Below, piece by piece: positions 45,641 to 52,638 of a DNA stretch of 64,000 bases. The DNA comes from an uncultured Prevotellaceae bacterium. Lineage in GTDB: Bacteria; Bacteroidota; Bacteroidia; Bacteroidales; Bacteroidaceae. Position numbers and translations under genes: made by a program. The notes under the pieces are model-generated. The model had not been told where the DNA came from. It was given only the letters and a program-made list of their open reading frames with translations, and made no database searches. Location of the stretch: positions 52,113-116,112 of the forward strand of contig CAMVPA010000003.1 of NCBI GenBank assembly GCA_947169245.1, in the 5' to 3' direction. Every line of letters starts with the position of its first letter. The first letter of the stretch is position 1.

Positions 45641-45856
45641 TCATGCCAGCGCTCCCCTTTCCTTTAACACTTCCGTCAGTTCCTCTACAAGATAATCCTT
45701 GCTGAACGTGTGCAACACATCATAGCACGGCACAATATAGTCGTTCAGCACTCCCGACGAGCGCAGGGCACCATACACCTGCGACGCACTCTTATGAAGC
45801 GCGTCCGACAGGCTACCCACGCAGAAGGTGATGAAATCCAAATGCTCTGTTCCCAT
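45641..45856 (-). CDS. DUF3791 protein (first copy)
   Basis: A 71-residue protein (LDFITFCVGSLSDALHKSAS, VYGALRSSGVLNDYIVPCYD) of the DUF3791 type, first in the order DUF3791, DUF3990, DUF3791. A TATCTTTG promoter at 45887-45880 precedes it. Confidence 0.75.
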   Translation of the reverse strand: MGTEHLDFITFCVGSLSDALHKSASQVYGALRSSGVLNDYIVPCYDVLHTFSKDYLVEELTEVLKERGALA

Positions 45857-45879
45857 GCTTCAATTGCTTTTATCAGCTG

Positions 45880-45887
45880 CAAAGATA
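45880..45887 (-). promoter_or_regulatory. Promoter -7 element of the DUF3791 set
   Basis: TATCTTTG on the minus strand, 24 bp before the start. Confidence 0.6.
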
Positions 45888-46026
45888 GTCATAATTTGTC
45901 GTTCAACCGCCTCTTTATATAAAAAAAGTGCAGCTTTTTATGTGATTTTAGCAGAAAAGGTGTGGGCATGGAGGCTATGAACAGAATCCTAAGAGAGGGG
46001 TTTTCTGTCATTTCTCGGCGTTTGTA

Positions 46027-46097
46027 GTATTGCTGACGGACGTCGGCAACTCTGCTGACATTCGTCGGCAATATTGCTGACGTACGTCAGCAATACT
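46027..46097. repeat. Three tandem 23-bp palindromes
   Basis: Units around 46027, 46051 and 46074 follow gctgac-n-gtcggcaa. The last, 46073-46094, is a perfect 22-bp palindrome (attgctgacgt and complement). Confidence 0.85.
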
Positions 46098-46125
46098 CCA
46101 AATGGCTCAAAAAATCATGATTATC

Positions 46126-46233
46126 CGCCAAAGAGACCGCCAAAGAGACCACCAAAGAAACCACCAAAGAGACCGCCAAAGAGACCGCCAAAGAGACCGC
46201 CAAAGAGACCACCAAAGAGACCGCCAAAGAGAC
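46126..46233. repeat. Nine copies of a 12-bp tandem repeat
   Basis: Units cgccaaagagac or caccaaagagac start every 12 bp from 46126 to 46222. One unit has aaac in place of agac. Confidence 0.95.
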
Positions 46234-46239
46234 CGCGAC

Positions 46240-46460
46240 GCGGTCTTCGGTCAATAACCGGGGGTACGAGCGTAGCGAGCACCCCCGGTTGACAGTAGCT
46301 CGTGGAACATGCACTCTGAAGGAGTGCCCCATGACTCCGAAAGGGAGGGAAGTCCGTGAGTGCGGGCGACCCCTTTAGGGTCGATGCCGACGCAGGCTGA
46401 CATCCGGGGGTGCTGCGCACACCTCGGTTATTGAGTGTTGACGCTTTCAGCGTCTTGGTG
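46240..46460. ncRNA. Cluster of short stable hairpins, possible structured RNA or mobile repeat
   Basis: Successive stems are seen: gggggt...accccc (46261-46287), gcactc-tgaa-ggagtgc, cgaccc-cttta-gggtcg, and gacgct-ttca-gcgtc near 46440. An aataaccgggggt-type end recurs inverted as ccgggggtg...cggttatt. The regular series of tight hairpins without a reading frame suggests a folded RNA or a REP-like element. No family is recognised. Confidence 0.35.
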
Positions 46461-46570
46461 GTACGATTGCGGATAATCATTCAATAAATCATTCAGTAAA
46501 TCATTCAGTAAATCATTCAATAAATCATTCAAGCTTCTGTCTGTTTTGTCCTCAAATAGCGCAGCGGACA

Positions 46571-46625
46571 AACCCTTCACCGTAAGCTACTGTTTTGCAA
46601 CGACTTATCGCCACGGTGAAGGGTT
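46571..46625. repeat. aacccttcaccgt hairpin, right boundary of the accessory patch
   Basis: Arms aacccttcaccgt (46571-46583) and acggtgaagggtt (46613-46625), 29-base loop, followed by a T-run. It matches the hairpin at 45066-45120 and may also terminate transcription. Confidence 0.85.
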
Positions 46626-46798
46626 TTTGCGATGAGGTGCAGCCTGTCTTCGCAATTTCGATTGCAAAGATACGGCGAATGGCCGACAGGTATGTACTCC
46701 ACACGAAAAACGTTGTACTCCACACGAAAAACCTGCAATTCTCAGGCGAAATGATGCAAGAATGGAGCAAAAAAGGGCATTACCTCGGAAATATTTTG

Positions 46799-46806
46799 TA
46801 ACTTTG
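46799..46806 (+). promoter_or_regulatory. lpdA promoter -7 element
   Basis: TAACTTTG 22 bp before lpdA. Confidence 0.7.
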
Positions 46807-46828
46807 CAGGCAGAAAAACCTAAAGGAT

Positions 46829-48229
46829 ATGACGAACACTGACTTGATCATTATCGGTGCGGGGCCTGGTGGCTACCGCGCTGCCGAATATGCCGCGAAG
46901 CAGGGGCTGAAGGTCACCATCTTCGAGGGCGACAATGTAGGGGGCACGTGTCTGAATGTGGGGTGCATACCCACGAAGACCTACGTACACAGCGCCACGT
47001 TTGAGGAGGCCCGCGAACGGATGGCTGCGGTAGTGACGCAGCTCCGACAGGGTGTCGAGGGCATCCTCTCGCATCCTAATATTACATTGGTACGCGAGAA
47101 GGCCGTCTTTGGCAAGACTCCCCTCCTTTTGGAGGGGCAGGGGGAGGTTCCCATCATCATCGCCACGGGCTCCGAGACCAAGTGGCTCTCCATCCCCGGC
47201 GCCGACGGCCCTCGCGTCGTCGACTCTACCGGTCTCCTGAACCTTGACACGCTGCCGAAGCGTCTCTGCATCATCGGTGCCGGCGTCATCGGCATGGAGT
47301 TTGCCTCGGTGTTCCACCGTTTCGGCTCCGAAGTCACCGTCATCGAGTACCTGAAGGAGTGTCTGCCTACTCTTGATAGCGATATTGCCAAACGCCTTCG
47401 TAAACATTTAGAAAGGCAACGGGTAGGCGACGGAACGTCGGGAATGAAAGAGGGCATCACCTTCCACATGCAGTGTGCCGTGAAGCAGATTGCCAACGGC
47501 AAGGTGTTCTTCGAGAATAAGAAGGGACAGACGGAGAGCGTCGAGGCCGATATTATCCTGATGGCTACAGGCCGCAAGCCTCGTACTGAGGGTCTGAACC
47601 TTGAAGGGCTATGGGTAGGCGACGGCACGTCGGGAATGGCTGGAGGCATCGCCCTTGCTCCCAATGGCGCCATTCCAGTGGATGAGAACTTCTGTGTAAC
47701 CAATCTCCCCTCCTTTGGAGGAGCGGGGGGAGGCCTTTATGCCATCGGCGACGTGAATGGCCGTCAGATGCTGGCCCACGCTGCCGAGATGCAGGCCGTA
47801 CGTGCCGTGAACCATATTCTCGGCAGACACGACGGCATCCGCTTCGACATCATGCCCGCCGCCATCTTCACGACCCCCGAAGCCGCCTGTGTGGGTCCTA
47901 CGGAAGACCAACTGAAAGAGCAGGGCATTGCCTACGAGTGCCGCAAGGCGTTCTGGCGCGCCAACGGCAAGGCCCTCGCCATGAACGAAACGGAAGGCAT
48001 GCTGAAACTATTCACCTCCCCCTCTCAAAGAGGGGAGAATGGTTCCTCCCTTTCGGGGAGGTTAGGAGGGGTTATTCTCGGTTGTCACGCCTACGGTGCC
48101 CACGCCGCCGACATCGTGCAGGAGGTCAGCGCCCTGATGTGTCGCGACACCACACTAAGTCAGCTGCGCGACATGGTGCACATCCACCCCACCCTGTCGG
48201 AGATACTTCGGACGGCTGCCGAACAGTAA
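46829..48229 (+). CDS. lpdA: Dihydrolipoyl dehydrogenase
   Basis: A 466-residue FAD enzyme that reoxidises dihydrolipoyl-GcvH (L protein) and may serve 2-oxoacid dehydrogenases. It shows LIIIGAGPGGYRAAEYAAKQ, the redox-disulfide motif GGTCLNVGCIPTKTY, the NAD-site GAGVIGMEFASVFHRFG, LYAIGDVNGRQMLAH, and the C-terminal HPTLSEILRTA with the catalytic His. Five in-frame repeat inserts (residues about 97-106, 197-209, 261-275, 292-301 and 394-417) lie between conserved blocks and replace loops. It has its own promoter, separated from gcvPB by the accessory patch. Confidence 0.95.
   Translation: MTNTDLIIIGAGPGGYRAAEYAAKQGLKVTIFEGDNVGGTCLNVGCIPTKTYVHSATFEEARERMAAVVTQLRQGVEGILSHPNITLVREKAVFGKTPLLLEGQGEVPIIIATGSETKWLSIPGADGPRVVDSTGLLNLDTLPKRLCIIGAGVIGMEFASVFHRFGSEVTVIEYLKECLPTLDSDIAKRLRKHLERQRVGDGTSGMKEGITFHMQCAVKQIANGKVFFENKKGQTESVEADIILMATGRKPRTEGLNLEGLWVGDGTSGMAGGIALAPNGAIPVDENFCVTNLPSFGGAGGGLYAIGDVNGRQMLAHAAEMQAVRAVNHILGRHDGIRFDIMPAAIFTTPEAACVGPTEDQLKEQGIAYECRKAFWRANGKALAMNETEGMLKLFTSPSQRGENGSSLSGRLGGVILGCHAYGAHAADIVQEVSALMCRDTTLSQLRDMVHIHPTLSEILRTAAEQ
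47119..47147 (+). repeat. GC-rich palindromic element in lpdA (1)
   Basis: tcccctccttttggagggg and a gggggagg tail, in frame as PLLLEGQGEV, before IIIATGS. Confidence 0.85.
47421..47455 (+). repeat. VGDGTSGM element in lpdA (2)
   Basis: gggtaggcgacggaacgtcg followed by ggaatgaaag gives RVGDGTSGMKEG before ITFHMQC. Its partner is at 47613. Confidence 0.88.
47613..47653 (+). repeat. VGDGTSGM element in lpdA (3)
   Basis: gggtaggcgacggcacgtcg then ggaatggctgg, with the inner palindrome cgacggcacgtcg, gives WVGDGTSGMAGG. It differs from 47421 by few bases. Confidence 0.88.
47705..47733 (+). repeat. GC-rich palindromic element in lpdA (4)
   Basis: ctcccctcctttggaggagc plus ggggggagg gives LPSFGGAGGG, directly before LYAIGDVNG. 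Confidence 0.85.
48013..48080 (+). repeat. GC-rich palindromic element pair in lpdA (5)
   Basis: Two palindromes (cccctctcaaagagggg; cctccctttcggggagg) and a gaggggtt tail give FTSPSQRGENGSSLSGRLGG, between MLKL and VILGCHAYGAHAADIV. Confidence 0.85.
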
Positions 48230-48237
48230 GGCAAGAG

Positions 48238-50889
48238 CTAATCCTGATAATAGATGCGCTTCACGCGGTTTGAGACGCCTGTCAGCACCTCGTAGGGGAT
48301 GGTGTCGATGATGTCGCTGAGCACTGTCACGGGCAGCTGCTGGCCGAAGATTTCCACTTGGTCGCCTTCCTGACAGTCGATGCCGGTAACGTCGATCATC
48401 GCCACATCCATGCAGATATTCCCCACATACTCCGCCTTCTGACCGTTGACCAGACAGTAGCCGTGACGGTTGCCGAGGTGGCGGTTCAGTCCGTCGGCAT
48501 AGCCAATGGGTATGGCACCAATGACGCTATCGCGCTCCAGCACCGTCCGACGGCTGTAGCCTATCGAGTCGCCGGCCTTCACATGGCGCAACTGCAGGAT
48601 GGTGGTCTTCAGGGTGCTGACGCATTTGAGTGGCGTATTGGGCTCATGGGCCCCATTAGGCTCATAGGGATTCACCCCATAGAGTCCAAGTCCCAGACGG
48701 CACATATCCATCTGGCGCTCAGGGAAGTGCTCGATGCCGGCAGAGTTATCCATGTGGCGCAGTATCTTGTGGCTGAAAGCAGCCTGCAGGCGGCTGGCCC
48801 CCTCGTCGAACAGGCGGAACTGCTGTGCAGAGAAGTCGTCGAACGTGTCGCTGTCGCTACCCACGAAGTGGGAGAAGACGGAGCGCGGTATGACGGCCTG
48901 CTGATGCTTCAGGCGGTCGATGAGCAGGGCGATCTCGTCAGCCCCATTGGCCCCATTGGTCTCATAGGTCTCATGGGCCCCATTGGTCTCATGAGCCCCA
49001 TTGGCCCCATAGGCCCCATGGGCCACATTAAAGCCTAATCGGTGCATACCCGTGTCGAGCTTGATGTGTACGGGCCATCCGGTGATGCCCTCCTTGCGGG
49101 CGGCCTTCACCAGCGCATCGAGCAGGCGGAAGGAGTAGACCTCGGGCTCCAGGTCGTAGTCGAAGAGCGTCTTGAACGACGTCATCTCGGGGTTCATGAC
49201 CATGATATTGGCCGTGATACCGGCCTTGCGCAGGGCGGCTCCCTCGTCGGCCACAGCCACGGCCAGGTAGTCGACACGATGGTCTTGCAGCGTCTTGGCA
49301 ATCTCCACGGCGCCGGCACCGTAGGCGTCGGCCTTGATCATGCAGACGAGCTTCGTCCCGGGCTTCATCAGCGAGCGGTAGTAGTTCAGATTATCAACCA
49401 CGGCGCCCAGATTGACCTCGAGAATGGTCTCGTGCACCTTCTGCTCCAGCAGTTCGGTGATGCGTTCGAAGCCGAAACGGCGCGAGCCCTTCAGCAGGAT
49501 GAGCTCATCACTCAGGCTGTGGAAGGCAGGGCTGGCAAGGAAGTCGTCGGTAGTGGCGAAGAAGTACTTCTCGCCCACTGTGAAGACCTGCGACTGGGAG
49601 GCTATCTCCTCGCCGATACCAATCAGCTTCTGTATGCCACGCTCAGAGCACAGGTCACTGACCTGCCGGTAGAGCACATCGGGCTTCTCGCCGCTCTGGT
49701 AGATGTCGCTCAGGATGAGGGTCTTCTTCAGAGGTGTGAGATGAGTGGTGAGAGGTGAGAACTGACGCCGGCTCATGAAGTCGAGGGCTATATCGAGCGA
49801 GTTGATGTCGGAGTTGTAGGAGTCGTTGATGAGCGTGCAGCCATGCTGCCCCTCCTTCACCTCCAGACGCATGGCGATGGGCTCAAGCCGTGGCATGCGC
49901 TCAGCCAGTTGCTCGGGTGTCAGTCCTAAGTGGAGGGCGATGGTGGCACAGATGATGGTGTCATCGATACTGGCCTCATCGATGAAGGGGATGGTGTAGG
50001 TGCCGCGTATGCCCTTGTAAACATAGCTGACGGTAGTCCCCGTCGTGCCGTTGGCAGCATCGCGAACCTCTGCTATATACATCGGAGCCTGCTCGTCGCT
50101 ACGCGACCAGCCAATCTTCTCACCACCATAGTTCATGCGGCGAATACAACGGCTGACGGTGTTATCGTCCGAGGGGTAGATCATGGCCTGTGTGTCGTGC
50201 ATCAGCTCCAGCTTCTCCAGACACTTCTCCTCCATTGAGCGGAAATTCTCCTGATGGGCGTTCGACAGACACGTCAGCACGCCGATGGTGGGTTGTATGA
50301 TGTCGTGGAGCGCCATCATCTCGCCCGGCTGACTGATGCCGGCCTCGAAGATGCCCAACTCTGTCTGCTCGTTCAGCAGCCACACCGAGAGAGGCACACC
50401 AATCTGCGAGTTATAGCTGCGCGGCGAGCGTACCACTGTGGTGTTAGGTGATGGGTGGTGGGTGGTGGTCGGTTGTTCATCACCTGTCACCCAACATCCG
50501 ACACCTGATATAATCTGGTAGAGCCACTCCTTGACCATCGTCTTGCCGTTGGAGCCCGTGATGCCCACAATGGGAATATCGAACTCGTCGCGGTGACGCT
50601 CGGCCAATCGCTGCAAGGCCGCCAGCGTTGACGGCACCTTCAGGAAGTTGGCGTCGGCAGGACGCTCGGCGGGCACCTGCTCTACGACAAAGGAACGGAC
50701 ACCCCGACGATACAGGTCGTCGATGTAGCGATGGCCGTCGTTACGCTGTGAGCGCAGGGCAAAGAACAGCGTCTGTTCCGGAAACGACAACGAGCGGCTG
50801 TCGGTCAGCAGCCAGCGTACGTTGCTCTCGGCGTTGCCATAGCGGCGAGCGCCAATCAGTGTTGCTATTTTCTCAATCGGATATATCAT
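48238..50889 (-). CDS. murF-alr: Bifunctional UDP-MurNAc-tripeptide:D-Ala-D-Ala ligase / alanine racemase
   Basis: An 883-residue fusion typical of Bacteroidetes. Residues 1-450 are MurF (ATP loop GITGSNGKTMVKEWLYQIIS, SYNSQIGVPLSVWLL, LINDSYNSDINSLDIALDFM), which adds D-Ala-D-Ala to the peptidoglycan precursor. Residues 470-883 are alanine racemase (ILEVNLGAVVDNLNYY, PLP lysine in VCMIKADAYGAGAVEIA, and IPIGYADGLNRHLGN), which makes D-alanine. Four phrase-repeat inserts interrupt the protein (about 126-149, 375-386, 620-650, 740-750); the longest reads AHETNGAHETYETNGANGAD. It is downstream of cca on the same strand. Confidence 0.94.
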   Translation of the reverse strand: MIYPIEKIATLIGARRYGNAESNVRWLLTDSRSLSFPEQTLFFALRSQRNDGHRYIDDLYRRGVRSFVVEQVPAERPADANFLKVPSTLAALQRLAERHRDEFDIPIVGITGSNGKTMVKEWLYQIISGVGCWVTGDEQPTTTHHPSPNTTVVRSPRSYNSQIGVPLSVWLLNEQTELGIFEAGISQPGEMMALHDIIQPTIGVLTCLSNAHQENFRSMEEKCLEKLELMHDTQAMIYPSDDNTVSRCIRRMNYGGEKIGWSRSDEQAPMYIAEVRDAANGTTGTTVSYVYKGIRGTYTIPFIDEASIDDTIICATIALHLGLTPEQLAERMPRLEPIAMRLEVKEGQHGCTLINDSYNSDINSLDIALDFMSRRQFSPLTTHLTPLKKTLILSDIYQSGEKPDVLYRQVSDLCSERGIQKLIGIGEEIASQSQVFTVGEKYFFATTDDFLASPAFHSLSDELILLKGSRRFGFERITELLEQKVHETILEVNLGAVVDNLNYYRSLMKPGTKLVCMIKADAYGAGAVEIAKTLQDHRVDYLAVAVADEGAALRKAGITANIMVMNPEMTSFKTLFDYDLEPEVYSFRLLDALVKAARKEGITGWPVHIKLDTGMHRLGFNVAHGAYGANGAHETNGAHETYETNGANGADEIALLIDRLKHQQAVIPRSVFSHFVGSDSDTFDDFSAQQFRLFDEGASRLQAAFSHKILRHMDNSAGIEHFPERQMDMCRLGLGLYGVNPYEPNGAHEPNTPLKCVSTLKTTILQLRHVKAGDSIGYSRRTVLERDSVIGAIPIGYADGLNRHLGNRHGYCLVNGQKAEYVGNICMDVAMIDVTGIDCQEGDQVEIFGQQLPVTVLSDIIDTIPYEVLTGVSNRVKRIYYQD
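48639..48669 (-). repeat. ggctcatgggccccattag phrase in alr part
   Basis: Encodes YEPNGAHEPN. Same phrase family as 48940-49027. Confidence 0.75.
48940..49027 (-). repeat. ccccattggtctcat phrase array in the alr part
   Basis: Ten or so copies of ccccattgg or tctcatagg are translated as an Asn/Gly/Ala/His/Glu/Thr repeat between HRLGFNVAHG and DEIALLIDRL. Confidence 0.9.
49730..49763 (-). repeat. gaggtgagatgagtggtgag phrase in the murF part
   Basis: Encodes SPLTTHLTPL. Same family as the dxs insert. Confidence 0.75.
50441..50512 (-). repeat. gggtgatgggtggtggg phrase with inverted arm in the murF part
   Basis: Encodes the stretch from VGCWVTGDEQ to HHPSPNT. gtgttaggtgatgggtggtg and the later cacctgtcacccaacatcc are partly complementary. 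Confidence 0.8.
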
Positions 50890-50963
50890 AATGTAATGAG
50901 TAATTAGTAATGAGTAAAGGCGGCGGTAGCAAACTCTACACTTTGCACTCTACACTTTTCGTT
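50890..50963 (-). repeat. Phrase repeats between cca and murF-alr
   Basis: aatgagtaattagtaatgag and ctacactttgcactctacac phrases fill the spacer. Confidence 0.8.
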
Positions 50964-52538
50964 CTACACTTTGTCAAGTCCCATCTCCCGCGCTTTCTCC
51001 ATCAACAGCTGCATCAGGGGTTCACGTTCGTTCTCCACCTTGTTGTCCAGCACGGCGTCCTTCAGCGTCTGCTTCAGCGTGCCCACCTCGCGGCTGGGTT
51101 TCAGACCGAACAGCGCCATGATCTCGTTGCCGTCAATGACGGGCTGCAGCAGTCGCTTGTAGTCCTTCTCTACGAGGTCGGCCAGTTTCTCGCGCACCAT
51201 GCGGAAGTTCTCAAGGAACATCTTCTTCCTCACCTCGTTCTTCGACGTGATGTCGGCCTCACAGAGTGTCATCAGGTCGTCGATGTCGTCGCCGGCATCG
51301 TTCAGCAGACGGCGCACGGCGGAGTCGGTCACCTCGTTGTCAGCAATGACCTGCGGTCGCATGTGCAGGTCGACAAGCTTCTGCACATACTTCATCTCGG
51401 CACCCATCGGCAGCTTCAGTCGACGGAAGATGACGGGCACCATCTTCGCGCCTATATAATTATGGTTATGGAACGTCCACCCCACCGCCGGCTCCCACCG
51501 CTTCGACTTCGTCTTTCCGATGTCGTGCAGCAAGGCGGCCCAGCGGAGCCAAAGACCTCCCCCCAGGCCCTCCGAAGGGAGGGGTGATTCAGACGCCAAA
51601 GGTCTCCCCTCTACTTGGAGGGGGCGGGGGTAGGTCTTCACTACGTTCTCCAGCACCTCCAAGGTATGATAGAAATTGTTCTTGTGAGCCCGACCGTTCT
51701 TCTGCTCCACGATGTCGAGAGCAGCCAGTTCAGGCAGGATGATGTTCAGCAGCCCTGAGCGCTGCAGGTCGACAAAGCCCTTGCTGGGGTGTGGCGACAT
51801 GATGATCTTGTTCAGCTCTACCTCGATGCGCTCGCCACTGACAATCTTGATGCGGTCGGCCATGCGCTCCAGACCCTCGAAGGTCTCGTCCTCAATCTGG
51901 AAGTTCAGCTGCGTGGCGAAGCGGATGCAGCGCATCATGCGCAGTGGGTCGTCGCTGAAGGTGATGTCGGGGTCGAGGGGTGTGGCTATGATGCCGTCCT
52001 CGAGGTCGGCCAGACCGTTGAAGGGGTCGACAAGCTCGCCAAAGCGCCCTTTGTTCAGACAGATGGCCATCGCATTGATGGTGAAGTCGCGACGGTTCTG
52101 GTCGTCCTCCAGCGTCCCGTCCTCGACAATCGGCTTCCGCGAGTCGTGGCTGTAGCTCTCCTTACGGGCGCCCACGAACTCCACCTCCAGCCCCTTCCCA
52201 GCCTCCCCCGAGGGGGGGAGGAGATTCGATGCGCCTATAGCCTCCCCCTGTCGGGGGAGGTTGGAGGGGGCTACCTTCACCTGTGCTGTGCCGAAGTTCT
52301 TGAACACCGAGAGGTGCGCCTTGCGGCCGAGGGTGCGCTTCAGTTCCTTCGCCACCTCAATGCCGCTGCCCACCACCACGACGTCGATGTCGTTGCTGGG
52401 ACGCTCCAGGAAGATGTCGCGCACGTAACCGCCCACGACATAACACTCCACGCCCAGCCTGTCGGCAGCATCGCCAATCTGGTGGAAAATGGGGTGGTCT
52501 AATATCTCTGCTAATTCTTCGTCAGAATATAATTTCAT
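50964..52538 (-). CDS. cca: CCA tRNA nucleotidyltransferase with HD domain
   Basis: A 524-residue class II nucleotidyltransferase that adds or repairs the tRNA CCA end. The start is 52538 (MKLYSDEELAEILDHPIF); the longer frame to 52592 runs through the promoter. The active site is GGYVRDIFLERPSNDIDVVV, followed by RRDFTINAMAI and DPLRMMRCIRFATQL, with an HD domain at RWAALLHDIGKTKSKRW. Two in-frame element pairs lengthen it: residues about 88-117 (between TAQVK and LEVEFVGARKESY) and about 300-328 (before LWLRWAALLHDIGK). Confidence 0.93.
   Translation of the reverse strand: MKLYSDEELAEILDHPIFHQIGDAADRLGVECYVVGGYVRDIFLERPSNDIDVVVVGSGIEVAKELKRTLGRKAHLSVFKNFGTAQVKVAPSNLPRQGEAIGASNLLPPSGEAGKGLEVEFVGARKESYSHDSRKPIVEDGTLEDDQNRRDFTINAMAICLNKGRFGELVDPFNGLADLEDGIIATPLDPDITFSDDPLRMMRCIRFATQLNFQIEDETFEGLERMADRIKIVSGERIEVELNKIIMSPHPSKGFVDLQRSGLLNIILPELAALDIVEQKNGRAHKNNFYHTLEVLENVVKTYPRPLQVEGRPLASESPLPSEGLGGGLWLRWAALLHDIGKTKSKRWEPAVGWTFHNHNYIGAKMVPVIFRRLKLPMGAEMKYVQKLVDLHMRPQVIADNEVTDSAVRRLLNDAGDDIDDLMTLCEADITSKNEVRKKMFLENFRMVREKLADLVEKDYKRLLQPVIDGNEIMALFGLKPSREVGTLKQTLKDAVLDNKVENEREPLMQLLMEKAREMGLDKV
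51553..51639 (-). repeat. Pair of GC-rich palindromic elements in cca, HD-domain side
   Basis: gacctccccccaggccctcc through gaagggaggggtgattc, then gtctcccctctacttggagg and gggcgggggtaggtc, lie in opposite orientation with matching ends. In frame. Confidence 0.88.
52188..52273 (-). repeat. Pair of GC-rich palindromic elements in cca, catalytic-domain side
   Basis: Palindromes at 52202-52221 and 52241-52260 with agccccttcccagcc and ggttggagggggcta ends are inverted relative to each other. In frame. Confidence 0.88.
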
Positions 52539-52561
52539 CGTTCGCTCTTTCTTTTCGGCTG

Positions 52562-52569
52562 CGAAGGTA
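52562..52569 (-). promoter_or_regulatory. cca promoter -7 element (variant)
   Basis: TACCTTCG on the minus strand, 23 bp upstream of the cca start, one base off the TAnnTTTG consensus. Confidence 0.5.
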
Positions 52570-52638
52570 CAAATAATTGATTGAACCTGCAAATTTATTT
52601 GATGTTTTCCGAGTATAACAGTTACCAGAACCTGTCGG

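Larger units (their letters stand above)
45888..46570. other. Gene-free accessory stretch with palindrome, 12-bp tandem and hairpin arrays
   Basis: No coding gene is supported. Open frames here are by-products of the repeats. From left to right it holds three imperfect palindromes (46027-46097), nine 12-bp units (46126-46233), a cluster of stable hairpins (46240-46460), and an aatcattcagtaa phrase repeat (46478-46540). Confidence 0.75.

Noticed and set aside
46126..46233. Possible CRISPR array
   Set aside because: The 12-bp units are contiguous with no spacers between them, so it is a simple tandem repeat.
46074..46292. Pro/Lys/Arg-rich small gene
   Set aside because: The frame is only the translation of the 12-bp repeat and the following hairpins, with no start signal or family.
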